Shown here piece by piece: positions 45,928 to 57,865 of a stretch of DNA of 64,000 nucleotides. The notes below the pieces were generated by a model. That model saw only the letters and a program-made list of their open reading frames with translations, was not told the origin of the DNA and made no database searches. The number at the start of each line of letters is the position of its first letter. Positions within the stretch are counted from its first letter, which is position 1. Made by a program: the position numbers and the translations under genes. The stretch comes from Ascidia mentula (Eukaryota; Chordata; Ascidiacea; Phlebobranchia; Ascidiidae). Location of the stretch: assembly GCA_947561715.1 (NCBI GenBank), contig OX387205.1:13211001-13275000 (forward strand). Direction: 5' to 3'.

Positions 45928-47110
45928 GTAAAAAAAGTATTCATGTTAAAAGCATTTGCAAAATGTGACCTAACCTGAAAAACAAAACCTGAAAAACAAG
46001 CGTTTGCTAAACGTAAATTCCTAAACCTGAAAAACAAATGTGAAAAAATATTGATGTTAAAAGCATTTGCAAAATGTAACCTAAACCCGAAAAACACAAT
46101 TTGCAGAATGTAAATTTTAACCCGAAAAACACGATTTGCAAAATGTAAATTCCCAACCTGAAAACACGATTTACGAAATGTAAAAATTCTTAACCTGCAA
46201 AACACAAACCTGAAAAACAAATGTAAAAAATATTGATGTTTAAAGCATTTGCAAAATCTAACCTAAACCCGAAAAACACAATTTGCAGAATGTAAATTTT
46301 AACCTGAAAAACACGATTTGCAAAATGTAAAAATTCCTAACCTGAAACACAAGCTGAAAAACAAATGTAAATGAACATTTGATGTTAAAGCTTTTGAATC
46401 TAACCTAAACTTGGAAAACACAAGTACTTGCAAAATGTAAATTCCTAACCTGGAATACAAACCTAAAGAACAAATGTAAAAAATATTGATGTTAAAAGCA
46501 TTTGCAAAATGTGACGTAAACCTGAAATACATGATTTGCAAAATGTAAATTCCCAACTTGGAATAAAAACCTGAAAAACAAATGTAAACAAATATTGATG
46601 TTACAAACATTTGCAAAATGTGACCTAACCTGAAAAACACAATTTGCAAAATGTAAATTCCTAACCTGGAATACAAACCTAAAGAACAAATGTAAACAAA
46701 TTAACCTAAACCTGAAATACATGATTTGCAAAATGTAAAATTCCTAACCTGAAACACAAACCTAAAAAACAAATGTAAAAAAATATTAACAAATGTAAAA
46801 ACCCAAACCTGAAAAACAAGCATTTACAAAATTACATTCGCAACCTGAAAAACAGAAGGATTTACAAAGTATACAAACCTTAACCTGAAAAGAAATATTT
46901 ACAAATGTAAATCCTAAAACCGCAAAGAAAATGTAAAATCCTGACGATATAAAATCTCAGCTAAATTTTAATTTATAAATGTGAATTGTAAACCTGACAA
47001 AACAATAAAATTCTAGACCTGAAAAACAAATCAACAAATTTTTATTTCCAAACCTGAAAAACTCACAATTTACAAATGTAAAGAATAAACCTAAAAAACA
47101 CTGGAATTTG
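45928..47110. repeat. AT-rich minisatellite of cctgaaaaaca / atttgcaaaatgtaaat blocks
   Basis: Dozens of degenerate copies of cctgaaaaacaca, atttgcaaaatgtaaattcc and aatattgatgttaaaagcatttg alternate in tandem with a loose period of roughly 35 to 90 bases and decay towards 47110. Related blocks lie on the left of the tRNA duplication (about 45180-45280), so the duplication sits inside the array. Minus-strand open frames rich in Phe and repeated NLHFAN are translations of the repeat. Confidence 0.9.
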
Positions 47111-48239
47111 CAAATGAAAATCCCCCAAAAAAAGTATTTTCTAATGAAATACCTGCCTTGTACCAAGTCATTTGAGTGATTGAAATCCGTAAATAATTAT
47201 AAGTGAGCACAACCGAGTGTTCAAATTGTATTCCTTCCAAACATTTCAAATATTGATTTCCTGCAACAAAAGGTAAAAAATTGTTTTTGCTGCCACATAT
47301 TCTGGAATTAAAACTTACATTTTGCAGCGAGGTGAGGTTAAAGGTGATGTTTTTCTGGATCACAGAAAGCACGATATTCTCAGCTATTAACTTTCACTGT
47401 TCTACCCAAATGACGGTCCACAAAAATAAGCATATTCAATTAACACAAACCTGATCGGCTGATGTAAAAGGCACAACACCCCCCGAGAACTGGTCTTACT
47501 GATATTGGAAAGCAAAGGATAGAAAACATTCTGGATTATTGGAGAGGAATACGGAAAGTAACACGAATAGGAATTGCAAATAGTCTGCTGGATGAGAGCT
47601 CAAATCGTACACGTGTACATCCTGGATTGGTTGTTCGTCTGCTTCTGCATGACGGTATAAAAAATACGTACACAATATTCCTTGTGGAACCGCCACTAAC
47701 AAACCATTAACACTGACATTCCCAACTCACTAACTGAACTTGCTCACTCCCAGCCGGACATAGAAAGCACATAAAGAAAACGTAGAAGTGATTCTGCCGC
47801 GTTTTTCAACCACCCAATCATTGTCGAGCATTGTTCGACCAAAAACAATGCCGTCAACGCAGGGTGGACGAGTCAACCAGGATTGCGAAACCGACAACAC
47901 TTTAGTTAAGCCTAGAGTCAACAAATTAATAAAGGCTTGACCAGCTCATGGGAGTTATTTTTACAACCACTATATTCATGATAATTCTCCAAATTCAGAA
48001 TTTTGTCGTAACTGGGGGTGTTTCATCGAAGAGCTTGTGATCGAGTTACAGCCATTTCTTAGTGAAATATCCGCGACTCGAACTCACAAGCATTGGATGA
48101 TAAAGACGCTGGTCAAACCTGCTATCACACGCATCCCTAACTTTACAATTGAAACAGGCGCAGAAATGTATATTTAAAAGGACCAGTGAGGTTTTAAAGC
48201 GTATAACTCAAAAACATCGCCTCACAGTCCTTACCCAGG

Positions 48240-48440
48240 GTCACTCCCAACCGAGTTGAATGCGCAGTGGTGGGAAAAGCTTTCAAATCACTGATTGCGC
48301 CCTAAGGGCTGGCTCGCGGTCCGTTCGGGAACAATGCTATGCCGGCCCCTTCGACATAAAATGCCGTCGGAGTAGCGGGTGTCCCTACTAAGCCCGCCTG
48401 CACCGCGGCCGCGCAAGTGCGGTGGAGGCCGTGCCAAACG
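48240..48440. other. GC-rich island with several potential hairpins
   Basis: A sharp GC rise in AT-rich surroundings. Inverted repeats include GCGGG/CCCGC (48375-48379 with 48393-48397) and CACCGC/GCGGTG (48401-48406 with 48419-48424). B-box-like tRNA motifs flank it: gagttcgagtc on the minus strand near 48070, and tagttcaagtccc on the plus strand near 48510. It could be a structured noncoding RNA or a tRNA-derived repeat (SINE); undecided. Confidence 0.35.
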
Positions 48441-48579
48441 TGGTTCTATACGCATCCTACATTTATTCTACAGCCATTTACCAACGCGCCACACTTAGCT
48501 ATAAAACGTTGTTAGTTCAAGTCCCTACGTGGCGCGCGAATCCCAAGTAGCCTACATTACCTCACCTAACCTTCTTTAA

Positions 48580-48627
48580 GTGCTACTGTAGTTCTATCCC
48601 TAAGCGAATGTAGCTGAATAGTAGCAC
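48580..48627. repeat. Inverted repeat, 8-bp arms
   Basis: GTGCTACT at 48580-48587 pairs with AGTAGCAC at 48620-48627, spanning 48 nt. A second short hairpin (ccatcg/cgatgg) follows near 48.67 kb. Confidence 0.5.
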
Positions 48628-49629
48628 TGGAAGAGACTTGGACCTTCTTTCGCCCGACGAAACCCTTCCATCGGGATTCGATGGCAAAAGAAAGCCGCTC
48701 ACCCTATACGCCGCAAGTTAGTATAGAGTTAGGCCTAAACGATTCCGCTATCCCGGTTGACGCACGACAGACTCTGGTGTTTACTAACAGGTTCATGTGT
48801 TAAGAAGATCTAATGTTGGAGTTGTCCGATGGAGTGAAACCGGCGGATCGTCCAGTTCGTCCAAGCAGTGTTGAAAGTCTGCAAATAACATCTCATACAT
48901 AAACAAATACGGCTCGTGTTAGTTCCATATTCTGTTGGATCCACTCATTTGCATTTTACTTGTTTATGTTGACATAAAGAAAACATCACCTACGCTACAA
49001 GTGCAGTGCCAAATTAAGTTCAAATATGTAGCGCAAAAGAAATCATTTCTGTTATGTATAATTAACCATATCGAAATATTTACTGCATGCCTACTATAAC
49101 TTACCTTTCAGCTTGTCCCTTTCCGTTCGCGACCATCGTCAAAACGAAATGACTTTTGTTCTGAACGGGAAGCTTCACTGCAAAACTAAATCGCATCTGA
49201 TTGGCTAAAAAATAATGACGTAACAATTATCGTCACCCATGCATGTCAAGCCTAAGTAAGTCAAACATTTTTATTCGTTTTTTTTTAATTTGTGTTTGCG
49301 CAAACGACAAACATGAGTTAAATATGCTTAATGTAATATTACACCCCAAGACAAGTGGTCTGTGTCACAGAAAAAAGTCGTTTATGTCTTAAATTTTTGA
49401 TCTCGAACGCATCTGTTGTGAATGAATTAAACACGACCACGTGATTGTGGAATTCTGCCCCGAGGAGCAAACAGATGGTCGTAATTGGTTGATGAAGTGA
49501 TTGCGCGGTGCCGACCGTCGGCAGGTTAATTGACGTGACAAGAATGTTTGCTCGATCACGTGATCAAAATGTTACAAAACTGCAAATGCGGCAATCCCAT
49601 TTGTTTCACTAAGAGGTGCGGACGTAACC

Positions 49630-49663
49630 TAGCGGTTACAGTAGGGCCTGAAGTGAACCGCTA
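49630..49663. repeat. Inverted repeat, 8-bp arms
   Basis: TAGCGGTT (49630-49637) and its reverse complement (49656-49663) enclose an 18-nt loop. No other context was recognised. Confidence 0.5.
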
Positions 49664-52600
49664 AGTGGCGCTAGTAGCCCATAACGTGAGAATGTGAAGT
49701 AGGGCAACATTTTTGTCTTATTTTTCTAGATTTAATAGCGGTAATTTAGCTCATCAATTAAGTGGGTTTAAATTGAAATCTGTTTACAATATGTTCCAAA
49801 GAAACGAAAATAGATCAATAAAACTCTAAGTTGGCAAGAAGTCCAGTTATGCAATTAAGGGCTGACCGAACCTTGCACAGTGATCTTTCTGCTACTATAC
49901 GTGGTCAGTCGACGCGCTCGAAGGCATTTCTTTGTTCTTGCCCGATCGAGTATGACTCTCCACATCTAAAGAGTAACTCAGTTGCCCGACGTATTAATAG
50001 AGAACCACGCGGTCCACGCACTTGCGTCGAAGGACACTTGTCCCATTGTTTTCTTCCCCTTGATCTGGAACTTACAGCCCAGCATTGCGGTCAGTCGCAA
50101 AGGCTTCAATTCCAAAGCCTAATGTAAGGAATCTCGACAATTTGGGATAGAAGTGCTTGGATTTCACCATTTTTTTGTGAAAGCCGATTTGGGTTAGGTA
50201 GGAATTCATAAGTGGAGATAAGAAAGTGATTTTAGAGATCAATGCAATAGCTTTAACGTACTTAAATATCGATACCGGCACTATGTTGCTGTAGGGGCGT
50301 TGCTAATGTTTATCATGATCTCATTTTGCTTATCTTTATTGTTGCACGCAAGGCGTTTACCAGATTGGAAAGTGTGTAAGATAATTTTTTAGACGATCGT
50401 TGATTGCGCGGTTTATGGGAACGTTTTTGTATGTTGATGCATTAGCCAATTGTTTTTGTGCGTATTACCGGTAAATTTTCGCAAAATTAGCATTTTTTCC
50501 AACCTGGGCGTTTGGCTCATGGTCTTTGTGGTGAAATTCGTGCTTACAACGCATAAAGTTAGAGCGGGAAAAGGTGTTGTTAGGTAATAAAATACAGCAT
50601 TTAATCTGATCTGTTTCGTAAAACATGTATTGCAACTTTCCCTACTAGTAAACACAAACACTACCAACGCTCCGACCTAAAATATTCCTAATTGACTGGT
50701 CGTTGCGACAAATATTATTGTCAAGCCAAAAAAATGTAACCGTCTTTATTAAAACTGCGTTCGAATCCAACTTTATAGATTCTGAACACATGTGAAGCCA
50801 GGTAATATCCAAACACACAATCTTCTTACCGACATAAGCTTTTACAAAGCGATGCCGGATACGAGAAGGACAATGACAACAACCACAAGCTCCCCGAAAG
50901 GCAACAACTGTCCAAACACTTGAAGTTTAATAACAATCCCATGAGATTTCGCCTCCAATGAAACTTGGGTCGCACCAACGCAAACCCCGTGCCAAAATCC
51001 AGAACAAAACGCGTCAGTCGTTATTGGGGCTGTTTGTTTTTAATAATTCCATATTTGTTATGTTTCGGGATTTAGAACGACCGAGGCTCGTCCTTTCTTT
51101 ATGCCTCTCCCTGAATCGTGCCGCTGAAAGTGTTCAAACACCGATGCTTGCGTTTGCTTTGGCGAGGCGCACGCTTTGTCCTTCTGCCGTACGCCGGGAA
51201 AACAAACTAGCCATAAAGCGCATCTCGAGCGGAGTCGAAAGACGTTTTGTCGAGACATCGGTTGTGAATTGCGGCCAGGGAACACGTTATGACCTCGTGT
51301 GTATATGAAGCCTTTGTTGACAGGTTAAAGTGGACGTAGATACCTGTAGCGTTAATGTGTTGTTCTGAGTTTAAGGAAAAGGTCGAGGTTGTCGAATGAG
51401 TTGTCATTTGTAAGATGAGATTGCAGGTTACAAAGCAATTACAATTCTGTTTTTTTGATCGTTGGAGGAAACACGATGTTGATGTTCAAGTTGGTATTTA
51501 AGCAATTGCACGCGTATACATGCTGCTCTGCATGTCTGACATTAATGTACATATGCGTGGTTTTCGTCCGCTAATAGAACCGCACAGCTTAGTAAACGCT
51601 GTTTAAATCAACAGACAAAACCATATTCACTGTCAGATGCCTATTTACAAGCATAAACACAACGAATGTGGTTCAGGTGCACAGAAAATAAGACGTTTTC
51701 CTAAGCATAGCTGGAGTCATAACTCCAGGTCGCACTTTTCACACAACAAACTCCCCCAATCAGCTCAAAGGAAGTTATTGGCTTTTAATCGTTCAAAGGC
51801 AACAACAGGGTTTGCATTCACTGTCGCTATCCGTTGCACCGTTGCAGTGTACGGCCTATCGTGACCAAAACTTCCTGTGTTCGGGCAATTTAGTGGAGAT
51901 TGGAGGTCGGCGCGGTCACGACATGTACAAAATGACGTCAAGAATTTTTGTCTGGAAATTCGAGAGATTTCGTGATATGTGTTCATTAAAGACGCAACTG
52001 AGTTTCGAAATAAGGTGACACGTTTATCATTGTCACAAGTTTGTATTATATTTTAAATTTACGCACTAATGTCTGAAGACATCGTGATGGCGTCAGCTCA
52101 GCAACCGTTGTTTCCAATGACGTTGGACAACGTACATGTGATGCAGGGAACAGACAGTTCTTCGAAACTATTTTAAAATCTTACACAGATCGATGGTGTG
52201 CTAATAAGAACCACTATAGCCAGTATAACAGAAAACCATCATGTGTTGAAGGAAATACCAGCAGCCAACAAAGGACCCAAACTCTCAATCACGGCCTTGG
52301 CTTCGAGGTATCCCCGCGTTTTGTGGTTGAGCGACGATGTCTCACCGCTAATACGTGGAATAATGTACGACGGGCCTTTTTGCGGCAACGCGGGCCTTTT
52401 GTACGCCAAATGCCAACGCCCCGACCTTTGTGACGCAACAAGAACCTTTGTGGTCCGATTTTGACGTCACCGCGCGAATGGCAGTTGCAAATAAATCGTT
52501 ACGAGTCGTTTGTCTGGAGCCGAATGGCTTCTTTGGTTCAAGTAAAGTTAAGAGCAAAAGACTATTTCAACGTGACCTGAACATGAAAATTGTAGCAGCA

Positions 52601-55600
52601 GTAATGCAAGGCGAGGGTAAAATGAACATTTACCTCAGGCCATAACTGTTTTGCCCCCAAAATGCGCAAAATACAGAGAATGATTGTTTGTATAATGCAG
52701 GTCTAGTGGTAAAGCGCGTTGCTGCATTGAGAGTCGTAACATTGATCTCGTTGTGTCTTGAGGAAAACATGCCTGGACGTAATTTTACCAACCATGAACA
52801 TTTGTAGCAACGCCGAATGTTAAATATTACAAAGTTACCGGCTTGTGTGCCAAGCAATCAAGTTGGTCTTAAACAAATATGGCGAATTTCGGCTTTAGTT
52901 GACTTTGCCAGACAATAGGAAATCAGCTTGGTTGCTTCGCACGTGACGGTAAAATCCTCCAGAAAACTCTTCAACAAGTCAACAACTTCAAGAACAAAAT
53001 TTTATACAGCTCTGTGCCAACTTCGTGGCAAACATTGCAACACGCGATTACAAACCCACAACTCAAAAGCCAGTTAATATTTGACATTTTGGAGCAAATA
53101 ATTCGAAAATGTTGACATATGGATCGTTGCGTGTGTTGTCACAACTGCAATAAGAACTCGAACGGATAGGGTTGATGTTATACGGGACATCCGCAATTCC
53201 AACTTGATGATGGCTGCAACGATAATGCGACCAGTGGATATCAACAAGCCCGACCCACAACAAACAAAGTTTAGCTTGTTGAAAACTGAGAATAGTATTG
53301 TGGTGTGGGTTTTTAAGAAAGGTCAAGAAAAGATTAGCGTAAGATTTTGGCATGGTCCTTTTACAGGAACATTGTGGTCACCTCGATTTAACAAATCGGC
53401 AATCGACTTGTGGCGATCTGCTTATTTTGGCATTGGTCACCCAACGTGCTGTAATTTTATACCTAATCTTGTCATGGTCACGAATCCGTAACAAGTTTTC
53501 TACTTGGTATATGCGCTGGCCGTTGTAGCCAACCTCCCGTTCCACCTATTTGTAAGTTACAGGAGCGAAATAGCGGCCACCGCATCGTACCTCCCTCGAC
53601 CGATTTTTCTGTCATGTGTTCGCCCTGGCAGAAAATTTAACATAAACCAGATTCCACCACGTAGTCAAAAAGCTACGGTTGTCGAACCTGGTTGAAGTGG
53701 TGCAGGCGGTGTTGTCAGTGCGACACGGGGTGTCTCGATAAGTTACAGTCAGCAGTCTGACCAGCGTAAACAAAGCTCGTTTTTATACATGGGTGCGCTA
53801 TGCTGTACAAAATCAGACTGCAAAGAGTAAAAATGGTTCTTTCGAGTTGTCAGCTCGCCAGAAAACGCTTTGTTGAGTAATAACAGTGGGTACACCAGCG
53901 TGAGTGTAAGATGTTGGGTGGAAAATGGCTGACTTGTCGTAGTATGAATACTTGTAATGAACAGAGAAATACGGTTGTTTTGTCGACGTTTAAAAGCAAA
54001 GATAACAGAAATATAGGAGTGACAGAAAACGTTTCACAATCGTTAACCTCAATTGTTTCATATTAGAAAATACCGAACAACACGTATTCAAAATGGTTAC
54101 GTGTGGAAAATCCAGTTTTCCGTATGTTTTATGAATTAGCAGGGAAAGAAAAAGAGCAAAAACCGACAAGTTGCGAAAATATGAAAAGGAACTTCATGCT
54201 GACTTGTCATGTTTAAAGTCAATCGTTTCGATCAACTTCAGAGTTAATTTCAGCAGGGGGGAAAAGCCATCGTCCGCTTTAAGATTGTTGTGTAACTCAA
54301 CTTTGTTTGGTCACGGTTACCGCAACCTGAAAGGTTGAGAATCGCTCAGATCCGAATTTCGAGTCACATTCGGTGATGCTTGGAATAAAACAGATGAGCA
54401 GTAACACCAGTACCGCCTCGGTTAAAAACGTCACGCAATTGAGACTGTATGATTTCGACAGTTTGCAGTGTGTTTTTTATGATTTAAAATCGATTATTTT
54501 ATTATTGAAATAAGGGTACACAGTATGTGCCATATAGGGGTTATGTTCGTTGCGCTTGGCTACTAGTTTTTGAGCACTTGGAAAATACAATAACACAGTT
54601 TTATTGGTAAGCGTTATGGTGTGAACGGCTTTTATTAAATCCACTCGTATATTCAAGTAGGCATCATTTGGGTGAGTCAAGCTCTCCAGAAGATTTAAAA
54701 CTGAAAAGCTTTGCGACATTCATCAAGTAAACATTCATACATTGACAATATTAAAGTTTGCTGTATGATTTTGAGAGAGGCTTATCATAAAGCTACTTTC
54801 CAGAATTTAGGTAATGCAGAAAGAAGTTGGGAAATAATGGAGCCAGTGCAAGTGATAACTAATACTGAAGCACAACGTGTTGCGTTTGTAGGCTGTAGGT
54901 TTTCAAACAAATAGTAAATCATGTTCAGACAGAAATGAGCGGGGTTCATTTTTCAACTTATTGTTTCAAAATCGTGTTTGAGCATTCTTTCGAAAAGCAA
55001 GAAATTTTGAGTGAAACGTTTTGCTTGAAGCATGCAAGGTAAGGTTTGTCGCTCATAAGATGTTTGTGTGATAGTAGAATCGTTCAAAGCCTACAAACAA
55101 TGCTGTCGGTTACATCAAAGAGTAGAAACGGTATAGAGTGGCATTTCATTGATCCGAATTCGGCCGCAAAAGCAATTCTCAGCGTCCAACGCCCCTCGAA
55201 CTCATAAATTATAGTTAAGTGACAGCATACGACCAGCATGTCTCCCACTGGAGCAGGAATTCGACATGATATTGCAGCTCGATAAGCCGCAAGAACACAG
55301 AGGAGAAGACAGAGCGACGGCGATCGTGCATATTTAAATACCCCTGTTCCAATGAAAATGAAGACATATTGCTTGATTTGAATATATACTTAACGTGAAC
55401 TGAAATGACTTCATTTTGTCGGTCGTTTTGAATTCATTTCTGTCGTAACAAATTACCAAAAATTGTTGTTTTAAGGAGAAGTGCAAATTAATTATTATCC
55501 TTTTGTGGTTACATCGAATTTTCCGAGCAAGCAAACAGCAGAAAAGTAAGCAAGCCGTCTACAAACGAACGTGGGGTGATCAGACGCGAGCAGGCACTTG

Positions 55601-57865
55601 TGTAGTTTCCGTGCATCAGACTGATGTAGCAGAACGCTCGAAGCCGGATAGCAACACCAGCTCAGCATAAACATTAGCATATGCACTGTGTATAAGCTGA
55701 AGACAGATGGCCACTGTTTCGACCTAAAAGGTCTCATCAGTGCAGCTGATGTGACTATCAGACGACTTTGCTGACCAAACGGCCAAGCAAAGACTTCCAC
55801 TTTGTGGTGACTAGCATATGCGTTTGGTGATATCGCTGCATGCAAACACGTTTCAAACTCATCGACCCATCGGGACAATCCAGCTTTTGAATGTGAAATG
55901 TTTTATCAGTGGAGTAAGGTTGAATAAAAATAGGGTATGGTTAGCTTTGCCAGGCTTGCCATGGTCGTAGGACACTGTGGTATTCGCTTCTCGCAAAGGA
56001 TGTGACACGATATTCATGTGAAAGGTGCGGTCGCTGCGGTTTGCAGGCATGCATGGCTGTGACTGAGGTGTCTTTTTTAGCGACAACATAAAGTGCATAT
56101 ATGAATGACAGAGGTCGGTCGGATCGAGACGCGGTAATTAATGAAGCTACAACGGAAACGCCAGTCTCGTTTGTGGCAACATCGCAAGGTTCACATTGCA
56201 GGTTGTGAACAGGAGCCATTCAGCTTATTGCAGTGCGGAAGGCAGATGAGGCAACAGGTTATGGGTGTGCCATGGTTTAATTAACGTGTATCGCGTCGAT
56301 GCGCTTGTCTGTTGCAAGATGGAGCCGTTGTTGATTGAATTTCCCGCAAAGCAACCAAATGCATTTTACTGCTGCATTCCCTACAGTAGCAACATCGCGG
56401 AACACGAGGCACTTCGGTCGATGGTTGATTGATTAGCAATGTATGGAACCGGAAACTCGGCATTTGCCGCGATAGCGGACGAACGCATTGAGTTTACAAT
56501 GGTAGTGTGATGTTTGAGGGATCCTGAAGGCTGAACTGAGTAGAAAAACAAAACTATCCGCTATTGTAAACGCGCCCTCCCGCCCCCAACCATACTCTGT
56601 CATTTCCTCTAGCTTTTCGTCTTAATACAGCGTCAATATGTTTACCAGTCTGAGCCGAATATTTCGATCGATTTGTATCGTTAGTTGCAGATACATTAGA
56701 ACTGTGGTTCTTCTAGCTGTGCTTAAACCTGCTCCTAGATGGTACGAGAAGACAGAATCGTTACGTTTTGTTATATAATAAACTATTACATACATCTATG
56801 TTTCAAAGGAACAGGTTTAAGATTTACTGCATTAGAATATGTACATAGTATGGCTGCGTGGAATTAAAACAGGAAGCTGTAACAGTTTAAAATGTATCAA
56901 TTCGTAAGCACAGCACGGTTACTAGAAGCTTTGTAGACTTTCACAGATATACATGTAGAATAATTTTCGTCAACACATTGTTGTTTTTTTAACTGCAAAC
57001 TGCTCAAGGTTTTGTCGTTTTGTATTGGCGCATTACACTTGGCAAATTCACACGCTAAATTTATTTTCTCTTTGTGTAATTAATTATGCAACTACGTTAT
57101 TTTTCACGTTTGTGCGACCAAATGCTGATTTTGCACAGTTTGAGGCGGGCAGGGTTGATGTTACTGTTTATACCGACAGCAGTAACATTAGCATAGTACA
57201 TCACGCCTTCTATGCAAAACAAGCAATTAATTTAAATCTACAAGACAAGCTTTGAAAAGTAATGCAGTAGTTCAATAATGGTCGCGGTTGCAGGGTAAGA
57301 AGGGTCGTGCGATTTACACGTCATGCGACAGACGTTCTCTACGCATCAGGGGGTGGAAGGGATATTATAGGAACTATTGGAAGTTGAATTTAGGAAGTAA
57401 TGTAACGTGAAACCTTCATGCATCGTCAAATTATTTTGTCATTTTTCTCGGGTGTTCCCTTCATTTATTGGAGGAGATATCTGATCTGTAATACTCGGTT
57501 GTGACTTGATGGCTGGTGACAGCTTCGAAAGGTTGATTTTTGCAAGTTTTGTACACATAGCGGAAGATTTGTGCAAGTCCCTTGTACAGTGAATGTTTTT
57601 TTTGAAGAATTTGAGTTTAAATATTTAGATAAACAATGTAAGAACGTCGTGGTGACTGCAGTCGAACGAGGTGAAAAAGTTATATTAAAGCACGATAAAA
57701 CCTTTGTATATTTTTAGCATAGCCAGGTTTAATATTCATTTCATGTACATGAATACGGGACAAAACGTATTTCCGGTGCTCTGTTTCAAAATCGTTGTTT
57801 ATGTTCGTTAAATTATAACACGTACATTGGCTGGTTACAGGAAATATGTAAGGCCTATTTAAATC

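Larger units (their letters stand above)
47111..57865. other. 10.7 kb without a supported gene
   Basis: AT-rich single-copy-looking DNA. Open frames of 60 to 127 codons occur on both strands without splice pairs or recognisable products. Features I can point to are a GC-rich hairpin-rich island near 48.24-48.44 kb, a hairpin at 48580-48627 and one at 49630-49663. Tail exons or UTRs of the gene starting at 57866 could lie at the right end. Confidence 0.5.

Noticed and set aside
45921-46731. Minus-strand Phe-rich open frames with repeated NLHFAN-like words
   Set aside because: They follow the AT-rich minisatellite exactly and have no start context or domain.
52690-52760. tRNA-like 'ggtctagtggtaaagcg' stretch
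   Set aside because: An A-box-like start is there but no convincing T-arm, acceptor stem or T run; at best an old tRNA-derived remnant.
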